Origin: Candidatus Nanopelagicales bacterium
Lineage (GTDB): Bacteria; Actinomycetota; Actinomycetes; S36-B12
NCBI GenBank assembly: GCA_018402075.1
Contig: JAGYJP010000012.1
Location: 1-33,130, forward strand
DNA length: 33,130 bases
Direction of reading: 5' to 3'
Shown: positions 7,403 to 15,434 of the stretch, piece by piece
Layout of the letters: every line of letters begins with the position of its first letter
Position numbering within the stretch: position 1 is the first letter of the stretch
Position numbers and translations under genes: made by a program
The notes under the pieces: generated by a model
The model's database searches: none
What the model was told of the DNA's origin: nothing
The model's input: the letters and a program-made list of their open reading frames with translations, nothing else

Positions 7403-8138
7403 CATCGGTTCCATCGTCACCAGCGGGTCACTCCTATTTGCCCTTCCGATTGCATTCGCCGCAGGCATTGTCGCTTTCCTCAGCCCATGTGTTCTTCCGC
7501 TTGCACCCGGCTATATCAGCTATATCACCGGGCTCACCGGGGCGGAGCTTTCCGAAGGCAAAAAGGGTCGGGTACTCGCCGGAAGTTTGCTCTTTGTTCT
7601 CGGGTTCAGTGTTGTGTTCGTCTCCTACGGTGCATTCTTCGGTGGAGTGGGTTCGGTCCTACTGGAATACGCGGACTGGATCAACCGAGTGTTGGGGGTC
7701 GTGGTGATTCTGATGGGGCTAGCCTTCATGGGGCTTATTCCCGGCTTACAACGTGAGTACCGATTTCACCGAGTGCCGCAGTGGGGGGTGGCGGGAGCGC
7801 CTCTTTTGGGTGTGGCCTTCGGTATCGGTTGGTCACCGTGTATTGGTCCCACATTGACAGCGGTGCAGAGCATGGCGTTCTCGGAAGCAAGTGCCGCCCG
7901 AGGCGCACTGCTCTCACTGGTGTACTCCTTCGGGTTGGGGTTGCCGTTTATTTTGCTCGGCCTGCTGTTCACCCGGGCCGCAGGCGCCATTGCCTTCCTT
8001 CGCCGTCATAACCTGGCGATCATGCGGATCGGTGGTGGCATGCTGGTACTCGTGGGCATCCTGTTGTTGACCGGCTGGTGGGCTGACTTCACCATTTGGT
8101 TGCGCGTGACGCTGCCCGGATTCGAAACGGCCCTGTGA
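7395..8138 (+). CDS. ccdA: Cytochrome c biogenesis protein CcdA (thiol-electron transporter)
   Basis: Carries reducing equivalents from cytosolic thioredoxin across the membrane to ResA. The 247-residue protein has about six hydrophobic segments. Its two redox cysteines are in the expected helices: LSPCVLPLAPGY (Cys32) and GWSPCIGPTL (Cys149). I chose ATG 7395 because it places MDDIGS directly before the first membrane helix. An in-frame ATG at 7359 lies deeper in resA and adds unlikely residues. Its stop overlaps the resB ATG (TGATG). Confidence 0.92.
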   Translation: MDDIGSIVTSGSLLFALPIAFAAGIVAFLSPCVLPLAPGYISYITGLTGAELSEGKKGRVLAGSLLFVLGFSVVFVSYGAFFGGVGSVLLEYADWINRVLGVVVILMGLAFMGLIPGLQREYRFHRVPQWGVAGAPLLGVAFGIGWSPCIGPTLTAVQSMAFSEASAARGALLSLVYSFGLGLPFILLGLLFTRAAGAIAFLRRHNLAIMRIGGGMLVLVGILLLTGWWADFTIWLRVTLPGFETAL

Positions 8139-9670
8139 TGGCTACCGATTTAAAGACCGAGCAAATTCCCCTGCCACCCATGTCCCAGGCGGGTTTCTTC
8201 CGCTGGATGTGGCGCCAACTCACCAGCATGAAAACGGCTTTGATTCTGCTTTTCCTGTTGGCCTTGGCAAGTGTCCCCGGGTCGGTGATTCCCCAGCGCG
8301 GGATCAATCCAATCTTGGTAGATGAGTGGTTGACGGACAACCCGACCTGGGGACCACTGTTGGATACATTCGGTTTCTTCGATGTGTTCGCGGCCCCGTG
8401 GTTCGCCGCTATCTACATTCTGTTATTCGTCTCGTTGATCGGATGCGTCCTCCCGCGCGTTGGCGTGCACTGGCGGTCCATGCGCCAATCGCCCCCGCCG
8501 GCACCCCGGTACCTCACTCGCTTGGGAGGTGAAACGGCTCAGGTCCACGAACAACCATCACTCATTCTCGGCCGGGCCGAAAAATATTTACGCAAGGACC
8601 GGTGGCGGGTGGTGCGGTCCGGCGACGATTGGGTGGCCGCTGAGAAGGGATACATGCGGGAGACCGGCAACCTCGTGTTCCATCTTTCCTTGATCGTGTT
8701 GTTGTTCGCCGTTGCATATGGCGGGCTCTTCGGATGGCGCGGCAACGTCATCATTCGTGAAGGTGAAGGTTTTTCCAACACGTTAACTCAATACGACGCG
8801 TGGGGCGGCGGGCGCCTGACGTCCCCAGATTCTCTGCCACCGTTTTCGTTCACCCTGGAAGATTTCAACGTGGAATTCTCACGGTCGGAATCCCAACTGG
8901 GAGCACCAGAACTTTTTGAAGCGGATGTGTCCGTTGTTCGTCCGGGTGAAACAACGGCGGCGAGTGAACTCATTGAAGTCAATTCCCCCATGACAATCGC
9001 GCCGGCCAAAATATTTCTCGTGGGGCACGGCTACGCCCCGATTTTTACAATTCGCGATTCCACCGGTGAGATCGTCTATGAAGACGCGGTTGTGTTTCTT
9101 CCCCAAGACGGCAGTTTCACTTCCACGGGGGTGATCAAGGTGCCCGATGCGTCGCCACAGCTTGGCTTCCGTGGAATTTTCCTGCCCACCACCGCCCTCA
9201 GCGAGGAACGAGGACCGTTCTCAGCCTTTCCGGCACCGGATGACCCATCGGTCTTCCTCGGAGCCTGGGAGGGTGATCTAGGGCTGGATTCGGGTGTTCC
9301 GCAGAGCGTCTACACCCTGACCTCCGACTCCATGGAGCAATTGGGCTTACGGGCCTTGCGTCCAGGGGAAACGTGGCAACTACCGGGCGGTGCCGGCTCC
9401 ATTGAATTCAATGACTTTGAGCGCTGGGCGTCTTTTCAGATTGCATCCGACCCCGGGAAAGAGGTCGCCCTCATTTCCTCGGTGCTGGCCATGATCGGTT
9501 TGAGCATGTCGTTGTTCATTCAGCGCAGGCGCGTGTGGGTCAAGGTTCGTCCCGACCCGATAACTGGCGAAACTAGAGTGGAAGTAGCAGGATTAGCAAA
9601 AGCGTCGGGCGATGATCCGAAGGAGAACGTCGACGAACTCGTGCGGTATCTGACAGGAGAATCAAGGTGA
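8138..9670 (+). CDS. resB: Cytochrome c biogenesis protein ResB (System II)
   Basis: ResB with CcsB/ResC forms the System II heme exporter and cytochrome c heme lyase. The 510-residue protein has hydrophobic helices at about 32-51, 88-107, 178-198 and 443-462. The third contains the conserved heme-ligating His in NLVFHLSLIV (about residue 182). A large extracytoplasmic domain lies between helices 3 and 4. The VPGSVIPQR and KGYMRETGNLVFH segments are typical. ATG 8138 overlaps the ccdA stop. An in-frame ATG at 8096 inside ccdA is less likely. The end overlaps the ccsB start (GTGA). Confidence 0.92.
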   Translation: MATDLKTEQIPLPPMSQAGFFRWMWRQLTSMKTALILLFLLALASVPGSVIPQRGINPILVDEWLTDNPTWGPLLDTFGFFDVFAAPWFAAIYILLFVSLIGCVLPRVGVHWRSMRQSPPPAPRYLTRLGGETAQVHEQPSLILGRAEKYLRKDRWRVVRSGDDWVAAEKGYMRETGNLVFHLSLIVLLFAVAYGGLFGWRGNVIIREGEGFSNTLTQYDAWGGGRLTSPDSLPPFSFTLEDFNVEFSRSESQLGAPELFEADVSVVRPGETTAASELIEVNSPMTIAPAKIFLVGHGYAPIFTIRDSTGEIVYEDAVVFLPQDGSFTSTGVIKVPDASPQLGFRGIFLPTTALSEERGPFSAFPAPDDPSVFLGAWEGDLGLDSGVPQSVYTLTSDSMEQLGLRALRPGETWQLPGGAGSIEFNDFERWASFQIASDPGKEVALISSVLAMIGLSMSLFIQRRRVWVKVRPDPITGETRVEVAGLAKASGDDPKENVDELVRYLTGESR

Positions 9671-10605
9671 ATGCCATCGATCTGGCGGAGATGAGTAACA
9701 ACTTTGTCTATTTGAGCATGGTCACTCTTTTCTTGGCGACCATTTTCTTCGCAATGTCTTATTCCGCTGGTCGAACTAGGGCCGCATCCCGGTCACATTC
9801 CGAGGCGCTCGTGGATTCCACCGGAGCCATCATTGAGGGTCCGGATGGGCCGCAACAGGTGCCGCCGACCGGTTCGGTCAGCCGGGGTTGGCGGATGGCC
9901 AATATTGGACTGTCCTTGTCGTGGCTGTCGGCCGGACTGTTGCTGGTCGGGGTCATTCTCCGCGGAATCTGGTCGGAGCGGGCGCCCTGGGGCAACATGT
10001 ACGAGTACTCCATTACTTCTGCCCTTGGAATCATGTTGGTGTTTTTGATTTGGTCAACGCAGCGGGACCTGCGGTGGCTGGGGATGTTCGTCACCATCCC
10101 GGCTTTACTCACCCTCGGTGTTGCCGTCACCGTCTTGTACACCGAAGCCGCACAACTTGTTCCAGCCCTCAAGTCCTACTGGTTGGTGATCCACGTTTTG
10201 GCCGCCATCATTTGTGGTGGTGCGTTCACTGTTGCAGCAGCAACCGCGGGGCTGTCGCTTATTGCAGATCGGCACTGGATCAAGCAGCTCCCCAGCCGGG
10301 AAACTTTGGAAAAACTCACCCACCGGATTATTGCTTTTTCATTCCCGTTGTGGACATTCGCGGTAATCGCCGGGGCCATCTGGGCTGAGAACGCGTGGGG
10401 CCGTTATTGGGGATGGGACCCTAAGGAAACGTGGGCGTTTATTACCTGGGTTATTTTCGCTGCGTATTTGCACGCTCGATCCACCGCCGGATGGAAACAC
10501 CAGAAAGCATCTGTGATTGCGATATCGGGCTGGGCGGCGTTTTTGATCAACTATTTTGGTGTGAACATTTTTGTGAACAGCCTGCACAGCTACGCCGGCG
10601 TGTAA
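9667..10605 (+). CDS. ccsB: Cytochrome c biogenesis protein CcsB/ResC (heme lyase subunit)
   Basis: The heme-handling partner of ResB. The 312-residue protein is polytopic, and its Trp-rich WWD domain (WGRYWGWDPKETWAFITW) sits near the C-terminal third. Conserved histidines that flank that domain appear in VIHVLAAI and NSLHSYAGV. The GTG start overlaps the resB stop. It is the last gene of the resA-ccdA-resB-ccsB set and faces a small minus-strand gene 30 bp away, with no clear intrinsic terminator between them. Confidence 0.93.
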   Translation: MNAIDLAEMSNNFVYLSMVTLFLATIFFAMSYSAGRTRAASRSHSEALVDSTGAIIEGPDGPQQVPPTGSVSRGWRMANIGLSLSWLSAGLLLVGVILRGIWSERAPWGNMYEYSITSALGIMLVFLIWSTQRDLRWLGMFVTIPALLTLGVAVTVLYTEAAQLVPALKSYWLVIHVLAAIICGGAFTVAAATAGLSLIADRHWIKQLPSRETLEKLTHRIIAFSFPLWTFAVIAGAIWAENAWGRYWGWDPKETWAFITWVIFAAYLHARSTAGWKHQKASVIAISGWAAFLINYFGVNIFVNSLHSYAGV

Positions 10606-10635
10606 TTCCACGTACAGGTAAGTGATAAATGTGAA

Positions 10636-10941
10636 TCAAGGATTTTGTTCGCGGCGCTTTCGCATTTTGTCCGACCACGCCCGCTCTTCCAGGGTGCGAA
10701 GGAATTTAGGGTCGTCGTCGGGGGCGCGCGGTGTGCGGCGCCTGGAACGGTAACCTGACTGCGGCCACACTCTCCCCAAGAACAACCAGAACACGCCACC
10801 CAAAATCGGCAGGACAACGGCAATAATCATCCAGACATATTTGGGTAGTGTGCGGATGCTGGATTTCGGGGTGCGCGCTACGTCAATGATCGTGTAGATA
10901 TAGAACGCGAGTGCGAGAAGTACGCCGCCAGTTCTTAACAC
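10636..10941 (-). CDS. Small PLDc_N-domain membrane protein
   Basis: A 101-residue protein with two hydrophobic helices (GVLLALAFYIYTIIDVA and YVWMIIAVVLPILGGVFWLFLG) and a long charged cytosolic tail (many Arg, Asp and Lys). The pattern and the TLPKYVWMIIAVVLPILGG segment match the phospholipase D N-terminal membrane region family (PLDc_N), which occurs alone, without phospholipase catalytic domains, next to menA in many actinobacteria. Its function is unknown. It starts at a GTG with GGGGAAGG about 8 nt upstream, so unlike its neighbours it seems to have a leader and a ribosome binding site. Confidence 0.75.
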   Translation of the reverse strand: MLRTGGVLLALAFYIYTIIDVARTPKSSIRTLPKYVWMIIAVVLPILGGVFWLFLGRVWPQSGYRSRRRTPRAPDDDPKFLRTLEERAWSDKMRKRREQNP

Positions 10942-11081
10942 TATGCACGCCTTCCCCTCAGTAGCCCGAAGTAATCAAAGTTGCCGTTACCTAATGTTGC
11001 CCATTGTCGCCCATGCTGTGCGTTTCGGGTGACATGAGGGTAAACCAATGTCCTCGCGGGCGCAGGGGGTACGGTGCAGTT
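10942..11081. other. 140-bp divergent intergenic region, PLDc_N gene / DUF4229 gene
   Basis: One of the two largest non-coding spaces in the window. It carries the Shine-Dalgarno of the PLDc_N gene on the minus strand and TACGGT just before the DUF4229 GTG on the plus strand. An imperfect direct repeat (gttgcccat / gtcgcccat) lies at about 10997-11014. No convincing operator or RNA structure was seen. Confidence 0.4.
11070..11075 (+). promoter_or_regulatory. Putative leaderless -10 element for the DUF4229 gene
   Basis: TACGGT (TANNNT) lies exactly 6 nt before GTG 11082. No good -35 hexamer was found at 16-19 bp. Confidence 0.4.
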
Positions 11082-11426
11082 GTGGGAATTCGAGGTCAGG
11101 CGTGGATCGTCTACACCGTATTTCGGCTGCTCTTTTTGGCCGTGGCGTGGCTTCTCATTCAGGTCACCACACCCGTTCGCGGGGTATGGGCGATCGCGCT
11201 CGCCATTGCCATTTCCGCGATTTTCAGCATCTTATTGCTCGGTCGCCAACGCGATGCCATGAGCGGATCCATGTTTGGCTTTTTCCGCCGGATCAATGAG
11301 CGAATCGACGCGGCGGCGGCAAAAGAGGATCATGAGGATCTACCCGTGACCCAGGGCGAGACCCGTCCCGAAAGTGATGCCGTAGACCAACAGGAGGATC
11401 CCGGTCGACTTGAGAACCGGGATTAA
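11082..11426 (+). CDS. DUF4229-type small membrane protein
   Basis: A 114-residue protein with two hydrophobic helices (WIVYTVFRLLFLAVAWLLIQ and VWAIALAIAISAIFSILLL), then a charged tail rich in Asp and Glu. It resembles DUF4229 proteins, which lie beside menA in many actinobacteria. Function is unknown. I chose GTG 11082 because the first helix follows directly and a -10-like hexamer sits 6 nt upstream. A TTG at 11004 and ATG at 11034 would add a non-conserved segment. Its last 87 bp overlap the 3' end of menA on the opposite strand. Confidence 0.7.
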   Translation: MGIRGQAWIVYTVFRLLFLAVAWLLIQVTTPVRGVWAIALAIAISAIFSILLLGRQRDAMSGSMFGFFRRINERIDAAAAKEDHEDLPVTQGETRPESDAVDQQEDPGRLENRD

Positions 11427-12221
11427 TGCGGGTCCGAGGGTTCCGCGGGCAATTATTAGCACCGGCTGTATCGCGAAGGGCAGTGCGAGGAGGGCCAGCA
11501 AAGTAAATGGTGTGGTCAGTGCGGCGGTAATTACCGGTGCGCTGAAACCCACTATCACGGTGACATAAAAGAGTGCTCGGGTGGCAGGATCCCCTAAACG
11601 CACCGCAAGTGTCCTCTTGCCATGTTCGGTGTCACCGGGGATATCGCGTAGGTTATTTGCAATTAAAATAGAACAGGCAAGTGCGCCTACGCCAACACCT
11701 GCCCACAGCGAAGTTGCCGAGAGCTGCAGGGTTTGTACATATGCGGTGCCCATCACGGGTACCAGGCCAAAAAATATGAAAACAAATAATTCGCCGAGAC
11801 CCGCGTAGCCATACGGCCGGGAACCACCGGTATAAAACCAGGCGGCGGCGATACTGGCTGCTCCAACCGCGAACAACCACCATTGGGCGGTGAGGAGTAC
11901 CAGCAGAGTGCCGGCCATCAAGGCAATCCCAAAAAAGGTAAAAGCTGTCCGACGAACTGCACCGGGCCGTGCCAGACCTTGACCCACCAAGCGAACAGGG
12001 CCCACCCGAACTCGATCGGTGCCACGAATTCCGTCGCTGTAGTCATTGGAGTAATTCACCCCGATCTGAAGGGCCACGGCAACGATCAACGCAAGTGCAC
12101 TGCGCACCGCATTAAAGGCTCCGGCGCCGATAGCAATCCCTACGCCAACGGCAATGGGGGCAAATGCCGCAGGTAATGTGCGCGGGCGCGCACCTGCAAT
12201 CCACTCTGCTGTTGTTGCCAC
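11340..12221 (-). CDS. menA: 1,4-dihydroxy-2-naphthoate polyprenyltransferase MenA
   Basis: Attaches the polyprenyl chain to 1,4-dihydroxy-2-naphthoate in the membrane, giving demethylmenaquinone. The 293-residue UbiA-superfamily protein has the Mg-diphosphate motif NYSNDYSDGIRGTD near residue 57 and the second Asp-rich motif NNLRDIPGDTEHGKRTLA near 189, with eight to nine hydrophobic helices. The RVGPVRLVGQGLARPGAVRR loop is typical of actinobacterial MenA. The GTG start lies 3 bp after the menE stop, so menE-menA form one transcript. The 3' end overlaps the convergent DUF4229 gene by 87 bp. Confidence 0.95.
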   Translation of the reverse strand: MATTAEWIAGARPRTLPAAFAPIAVGVGIAIGAGAFNAVRSALALIVAVALQIGVNYSNDYSDGIRGTDRVRVGPVRLVGQGLARPGAVRRTAFTFFGIALMAGTLLVLLTAQWWLFAVGAASIAAAWFYTGGSRPYGYAGLGELFVFIFFGLVPVMGTAYVQTLQLSATSLWAGVGVGALACSILIANNLRDIPGDTEHGKRTLAVRLGDPATRALFYVTVIVGFSAPVITAALTTPFTLLALLALPFAIQPVLIIARGTLGPALIPVLKSTGILLLVYGITFGTGLALGHG

Positions 12222-12224
12222 CCG

Positions 12225-13418
12225 CTAACCGTAGAGGTTCGGGAGTGCGAGTGACTGAATCTGCTGCCGATCAGGCTTGCCGTTCGGTAAGTAGGGCAGC
12301 GAATTAACAACAAGAAATCGTGGCACCGCAATATTGCCCAAACGTTGTGAAATAACTGAACGAAGGTCTTCCTCAATTTTCTCGTTTGCGCCATTGATCA
12401 CAATGACGGCGGTCAGATCCGGCAACACATAACTGTCGCCGACTGCGGGGTGGGCATCGATAATTTCTTTGATTGCTTGCACTGAAATATTCACACCATT
12501 AACGATCACAATGTCGTCGATGCGCCCACTTACGCGGAGAATGCCACTGCTATCCAACTCCCCAAGATCCCGCGTGGTGAATGAGCCTCCAAAAAGTTCT
12601 TGATCCATTGTGGAGGGTTGTGTTCGGTAGCCCGTGGCAATGACATTGCCCGAAACAGTGATCACCCTGGTCTGCGTATCAATGTCGATGCTCACACCGG
12701 GTGCCGGCACACCACCAAATACACAACCACCACTTGTTTCGGTCATGCCGTAGGTGAACACGGCTGAGATTCCTTGATCGCGGGCATGGATTTGATCACT
12801 GAGCGGCGTTGCAGAACCTCCCACTAAAACAGCGGCGCAGCGGGCAAGTGCTTGGGTACCTTCCTCCGTGGAAAGAAGTCGACGCAATTGCGTGGGGACC
12901 AGTGAAAGCATGGCGGGAGAGTCGCCGCACAACCGCAGAGCATCCGTGACCTCTTTGGCACTGAAAACTTCGGCACCCGCCACACTTTCCAGTGCAATCG
13001 GGGGTAACCCTGCTGCAATCGAACGAACAAGAACATTGAACCCGCCAATAGATGTCACCGGTAAGGCCGCGATCCACCGAGGCGGTGAAGTGAATTGCTG
13101 ACCCACGACATTCCCGGAGTTGATGAACGTGTTAAGCGCACCAAGTTGAGCGGTGGAGAATTCCACCCCACGTGGATTTCCCGTGGAACCAGAAGTGCTC
13201 AGTACGGCTACGGTGTCAGGATTCACCGGCGAATCTGGGTTGATCGCGTTGCGGATCGCTTCCACCATGGGTGCCGGAAAGTGTTTGCTGACCGCCGGGA
13301 TCGGAGCAACCGCGCGAGAAGTATCAAGGGCCCGCACAAACTGTTCGTAAATTACGTGAACCCCGTGCGCGCCGGGAACAACCTCAACGGGTGTGAGTTG
13401 ATTCTGACCGGTGTTCAT
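12225..13418 (-). CDS. menE: o-Succinylbenzoate-CoA ligase MenE
   Basis: Activates o-succinylbenzoate to its CoA thioester through an adenylate. The 397-residue length is that of the short actinobacterial MenE type, which lacks most of the N-terminal ANL subdomain. Motifs: STSGSTGNPRG at about 74-84 (phosphate loop), TYGMTETSGG, a VSGRIDDIVIVNGVNIS hinge, and the catalytic Lys in YLPNGKPDRQQ at about 381. The ATG lies 36 bp from the divergent menB start. TAGTCT lies 6 nt upstream, suggesting a leaderless mRNA. Specificity is assigned by genomic context with menA, B, C, D and F. Confidence 0.93.
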   Translation of the reverse strand: MNTGQNQLTPVEVVPGAHGVHVIYEQFVRALDTSRAVAPIPAVSKHFPAPMVEAIRNAINPDSPVNPDTVAVLSTSGSTGNPRGVEFSTAQLGALNTFINSGNVVGQQFTSPPRWIAALPVTSIGGFNVLVRSIAAGLPPIALESVAGAEVFSAKEVTDALRLCGDSPAMLSLVPTQLRRLLSTEEGTQALARCAAVLVGGSATPLSDQIHARDQGISAVFTYGMTETSGGCVFGGVPAPGVSIDIDTQTRVITVSGNVIATGYRTQPSTMDQELFGGSFTTRDLGELDSSGILRVSGRIDDIVIVNGVNISVQAIKEIIDAHPAVGDSYVLPDLTAVIVINGANEKIEEDLRSVISQRLGNIAVPRFLVVNSLPYLPNGKPDRQQIQSLALPNLYG

Positions 13419-13424
13419 GGGGCG

Positions 13425-13430
13425 AGACTA
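13425..13430 (-). promoter_or_regulatory. Putative leaderless -10 element for menE-menA
   Basis: On the minus strand TAGTCT (TANNNT) ends 6 nt before the menE ATG. The divergent menB -10 lies only 11 bp away, so the two promoters must overlap. No strong -35 was seen. Confidence 0.5.
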
Positions 13431-13441
13431 GGAGATGCGGG

Positions 13442-13447
13442 TAATCT
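13442..13447 (+). promoter_or_regulatory. Putative leaderless -10 element for menB-menC-menD
   Basis: TAATCT (TANNNT) ends 6 nt before the menB ATG at 13454. The entire 35-bp intergenic space has no room for a leader with a ribosome binding site on either side. Confidence 0.55.
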
Positions 13448-13453
13448 CGAGTC

Positions 13454-14386
13454 ATGGACACTCGCAAACTCTATGAACTCCCTCCGGTCGCAGCCCCAGG
13501 TTCGCCCGCGCTCACCGATCCAAGTCATTCCTCGATCATTCCGGCGTGTGAGTGGACGTCGGTGGGGGAGTTCACCGATATTTCCTATGAACTTGGTACA
13601 GGCGACTGCCAGGGCATAGCCAAAATCACGATTCGCCGTCCGGAGAAGAGAAATGCTTTCCGACCCCAAACACTTTTTGAGCTAAGCGATGCATTCAATG
13701 CGGCGAGGGACGATGACCGGATCGGAGTCATCATCCTCACCGGCCAAGGTGACATGGCGTTCTGCTCCGGCGGCGACCAGGTTATTCGTGGCGACGACGG
13801 ATACATGGGAGACGACAAGGTTGCCCACAAAGGAATTGGTCGGCTGAACGTTCTTGACCTTCAAATTCAAATCCGCAGGCTACCCAAGCCGGTCATTGCC
13901 ATGGTCGCTGGCTACGCCATTGGCGGTGGACATGTTTTGCACGTGGTGTGCGACATCACAATTGCGGCTGACAATGCACGATTCGGTCAAACCGGTCCGC
14001 GAGTCGGGTCCTTCGACGGTGGATTCGGTTCAGGTCTGCTGGCCCGCACGATTGGGCAAAAGCGTTCGCGCGAAGTCTGGTACACCTGCAATCAATATGG
14101 TGCCGAGCAAGCCTATGACTGGGGGCTTGTCAACGAAGTTGTTCCCCTTCCTGAGTTAGAACTAGCGACCTGCGAGATTGCGAACAACATGCTGACCATG
14201 TCGCCATTGGCGCTTCGCATGCTCAAGGCATCGCATAATGCCGTGGACGACGGCCTTGCGGGAGTCCAACAACTCGCAGGCGATTCCACCCTGTTGTTTT
14301 ACATGACCGAGGAAGCGCAGGAAGGTCGAGACGCCTTCAAGGAAAAGCGCGAGCCCAATTTTTCGCGCTTCCCCAAACGTCCGTAG
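13454..14386 (+). CDS. menB: 1,4-dihydroxy-2-naphthoyl-CoA synthase MenB
   Basis: Closes the second ring of the naphthoquinone from o-succinylbenzoyl-CoA. This crotonase-fold protein of 310 residues has FCSGGDQ at about 103-109 and GYAIGGGH at 153-160 (oxyanion hole). The MenB-specific [13 protein letters not shown] loop spans 181-193, and an aromatic C-terminal segment follows. The length and N-terminal extension resemble mycobacterial MenB. The ATG has a -10-like hexamer 6 nt upstream. menC follows within 8 bp. Confidence 0.96.
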   Translation: MDTRKLYELPPVAAPGSPALTDPSHSSIIPACEWTSVGEFTDISYELGTGDCQGIAKITIRRPEKRNAFRPQTLFELSDAFNAARDDDRIGVIILTGQGDMAFCSGGDQVIRGDDGYMGDDKVAHKGIGRLNVLDLQIQIRRLPKPVIAMVAGYAIGGGHVLHVVCDITIAADNARFGQTGPRVGSFDGGFGSGLLARTIGQKRSREVWYTCNQYGAEQAYDWGLVNEVVPLPELELATCEIANNMLTMSPLALRMLKASHNAVDDGLAGVQQLAGDSTLLFYMTEEAQEGRDAFKEKREPNFSRFPKRP

Positions 14387-14393
14387 CCCCACG

Positions 14394-15401
14394 GTGTTGA
14401 GCCCGCTCGGTGAAAAGTTGTGGTCGACCGGCCATCTATTTGGAGTTGACCTGCGCCATGAGTTTCGGGGGGTCACTGATCGCACCGGAGTGTTATTTCG
14501 TGGCCCGGCGGGTTGGGGTGAGTTCAGTCCATTCGCCGATTACTCAGATCAGCGAGCCGCTTTATGGCTGCAGGCCGCCATTGAAGCGGCGTACCTGCCG
14601 GTTGATATTCCACCGGGTGCATTCGTTTACGTCAACGCGATAATTGGCGATCATGAAGACGCGGTGGCTGCGACCCAACGTGCCATTGAGGAATTCGGTT
14701 GCACAACCATCAAAATAAAACTCGGAACAGATTTAGTGCGTGACCTGGAGAGGTTGGATTCGATTGTGTCCACTGCGGGCTCGGTGAATCACCCCGATCC
14801 TGATCCCATTCGCATTCGAGTTGATATCAATGGTCAATGGTCTTTAGAACAGGCACTGATTGCTTTCAAGGAAATGAGTGAGTATCCGATCGAATATATT
14901 GAACAGCCTTGTGCCGACCACGAAAGCCTGAGGCAGTTGCACCTGCGCGCGAATATCCCCATTGCGGTCGATGAATCAATCAGGGTCCATCACCACGTAT
15001 CCGTGCGTGAATTTGCCGATATCGCAATTGTGAAGGTGTCTCCCCTGGGAGGTCTGAGCGCAACACGTCACATTGCAGACAACATCGGAGTTCCGGTGCG
15101 GGTCAGTGGCGCATTAGAAACATCTGTTGGTTTATTCCCGTCGCTCGTTGCAGCGTGGCAGTTGGCCCCCGACCATGCAGCGGGATTGGGAACGGGTGCA
15201 CTCCTTGGATCTGATCTCATTGCCCCGATCTCGGTACCGCATAAAGGCATCATGTCTGTCCAAAGACTCGAACCTGATCCGGATCTTCTTGCAGCCCATG
15301 TAATAGACCCGCGGGATCAGGAGTATTGGCGTCAACGATTCGCGGCCACTTTCCCGCTCCTACCCCAAGTGAGTAGAGATCTGCTGGCTGCCGGTCTTTA
15401 G
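14394..15401 (+). CDS. menC: o-Succinylbenzoate synthase MenC
   Basis: An enolase-superfamily dehydratase that converts SHCHC to o-succinylbenzoate. The 335-residue protein shows the catalytic KIK at 107-109, metal-binding carboxylates in RVDINGQWS, YIEQPC and VDESI, and the second catalytic Lys in IVKVSPLGG. The start is GTG 14394, with TTG 14397 also possible, 7 bp after the menB stop. It is co-directional with menB and menD and probably co-transcribed. Confidence 0.93.
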   Translation: MLSPLGEKLWSTGHLFGVDLRHEFRGVTDRTGVLFRGPAGWGEFSPFADYSDQRAALWLQAAIEAAYLPVDIPPGAFVYVNAIIGDHEDAVAATQRAIEEFGCTTIKIKLGTDLVRDLERLDSIVSTAGSVNHPDPDPIRIRVDINGQWSLEQALIAFKEMSEYPIEYIEQPCADHESLRQLHLRANIPIAVDESIRVHHHVSVREFADIAIVKVSPLGGLSATRHIADNIGVPVRVSGALETSVGLFPSLVAAWQLAPDHAAGLGTGALLGSDLIAPISVPHKGIMSVQRLEPDPDLLAAHVIDPRDQEYWRQRFAATFPLLPQVSRDLLAAGL

Positions 15402-15434
15402 GTACTGCGAGGTGAGTGTGCAAGGCTGAGCCCC

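Noticed and set aside
10626..10640. TGTGAATCAAGG as a second Rex half-site
   Set aside because: Only one arm is present, with no TTCAC partner at 4-bp spacing, and it lies between convergent genes.
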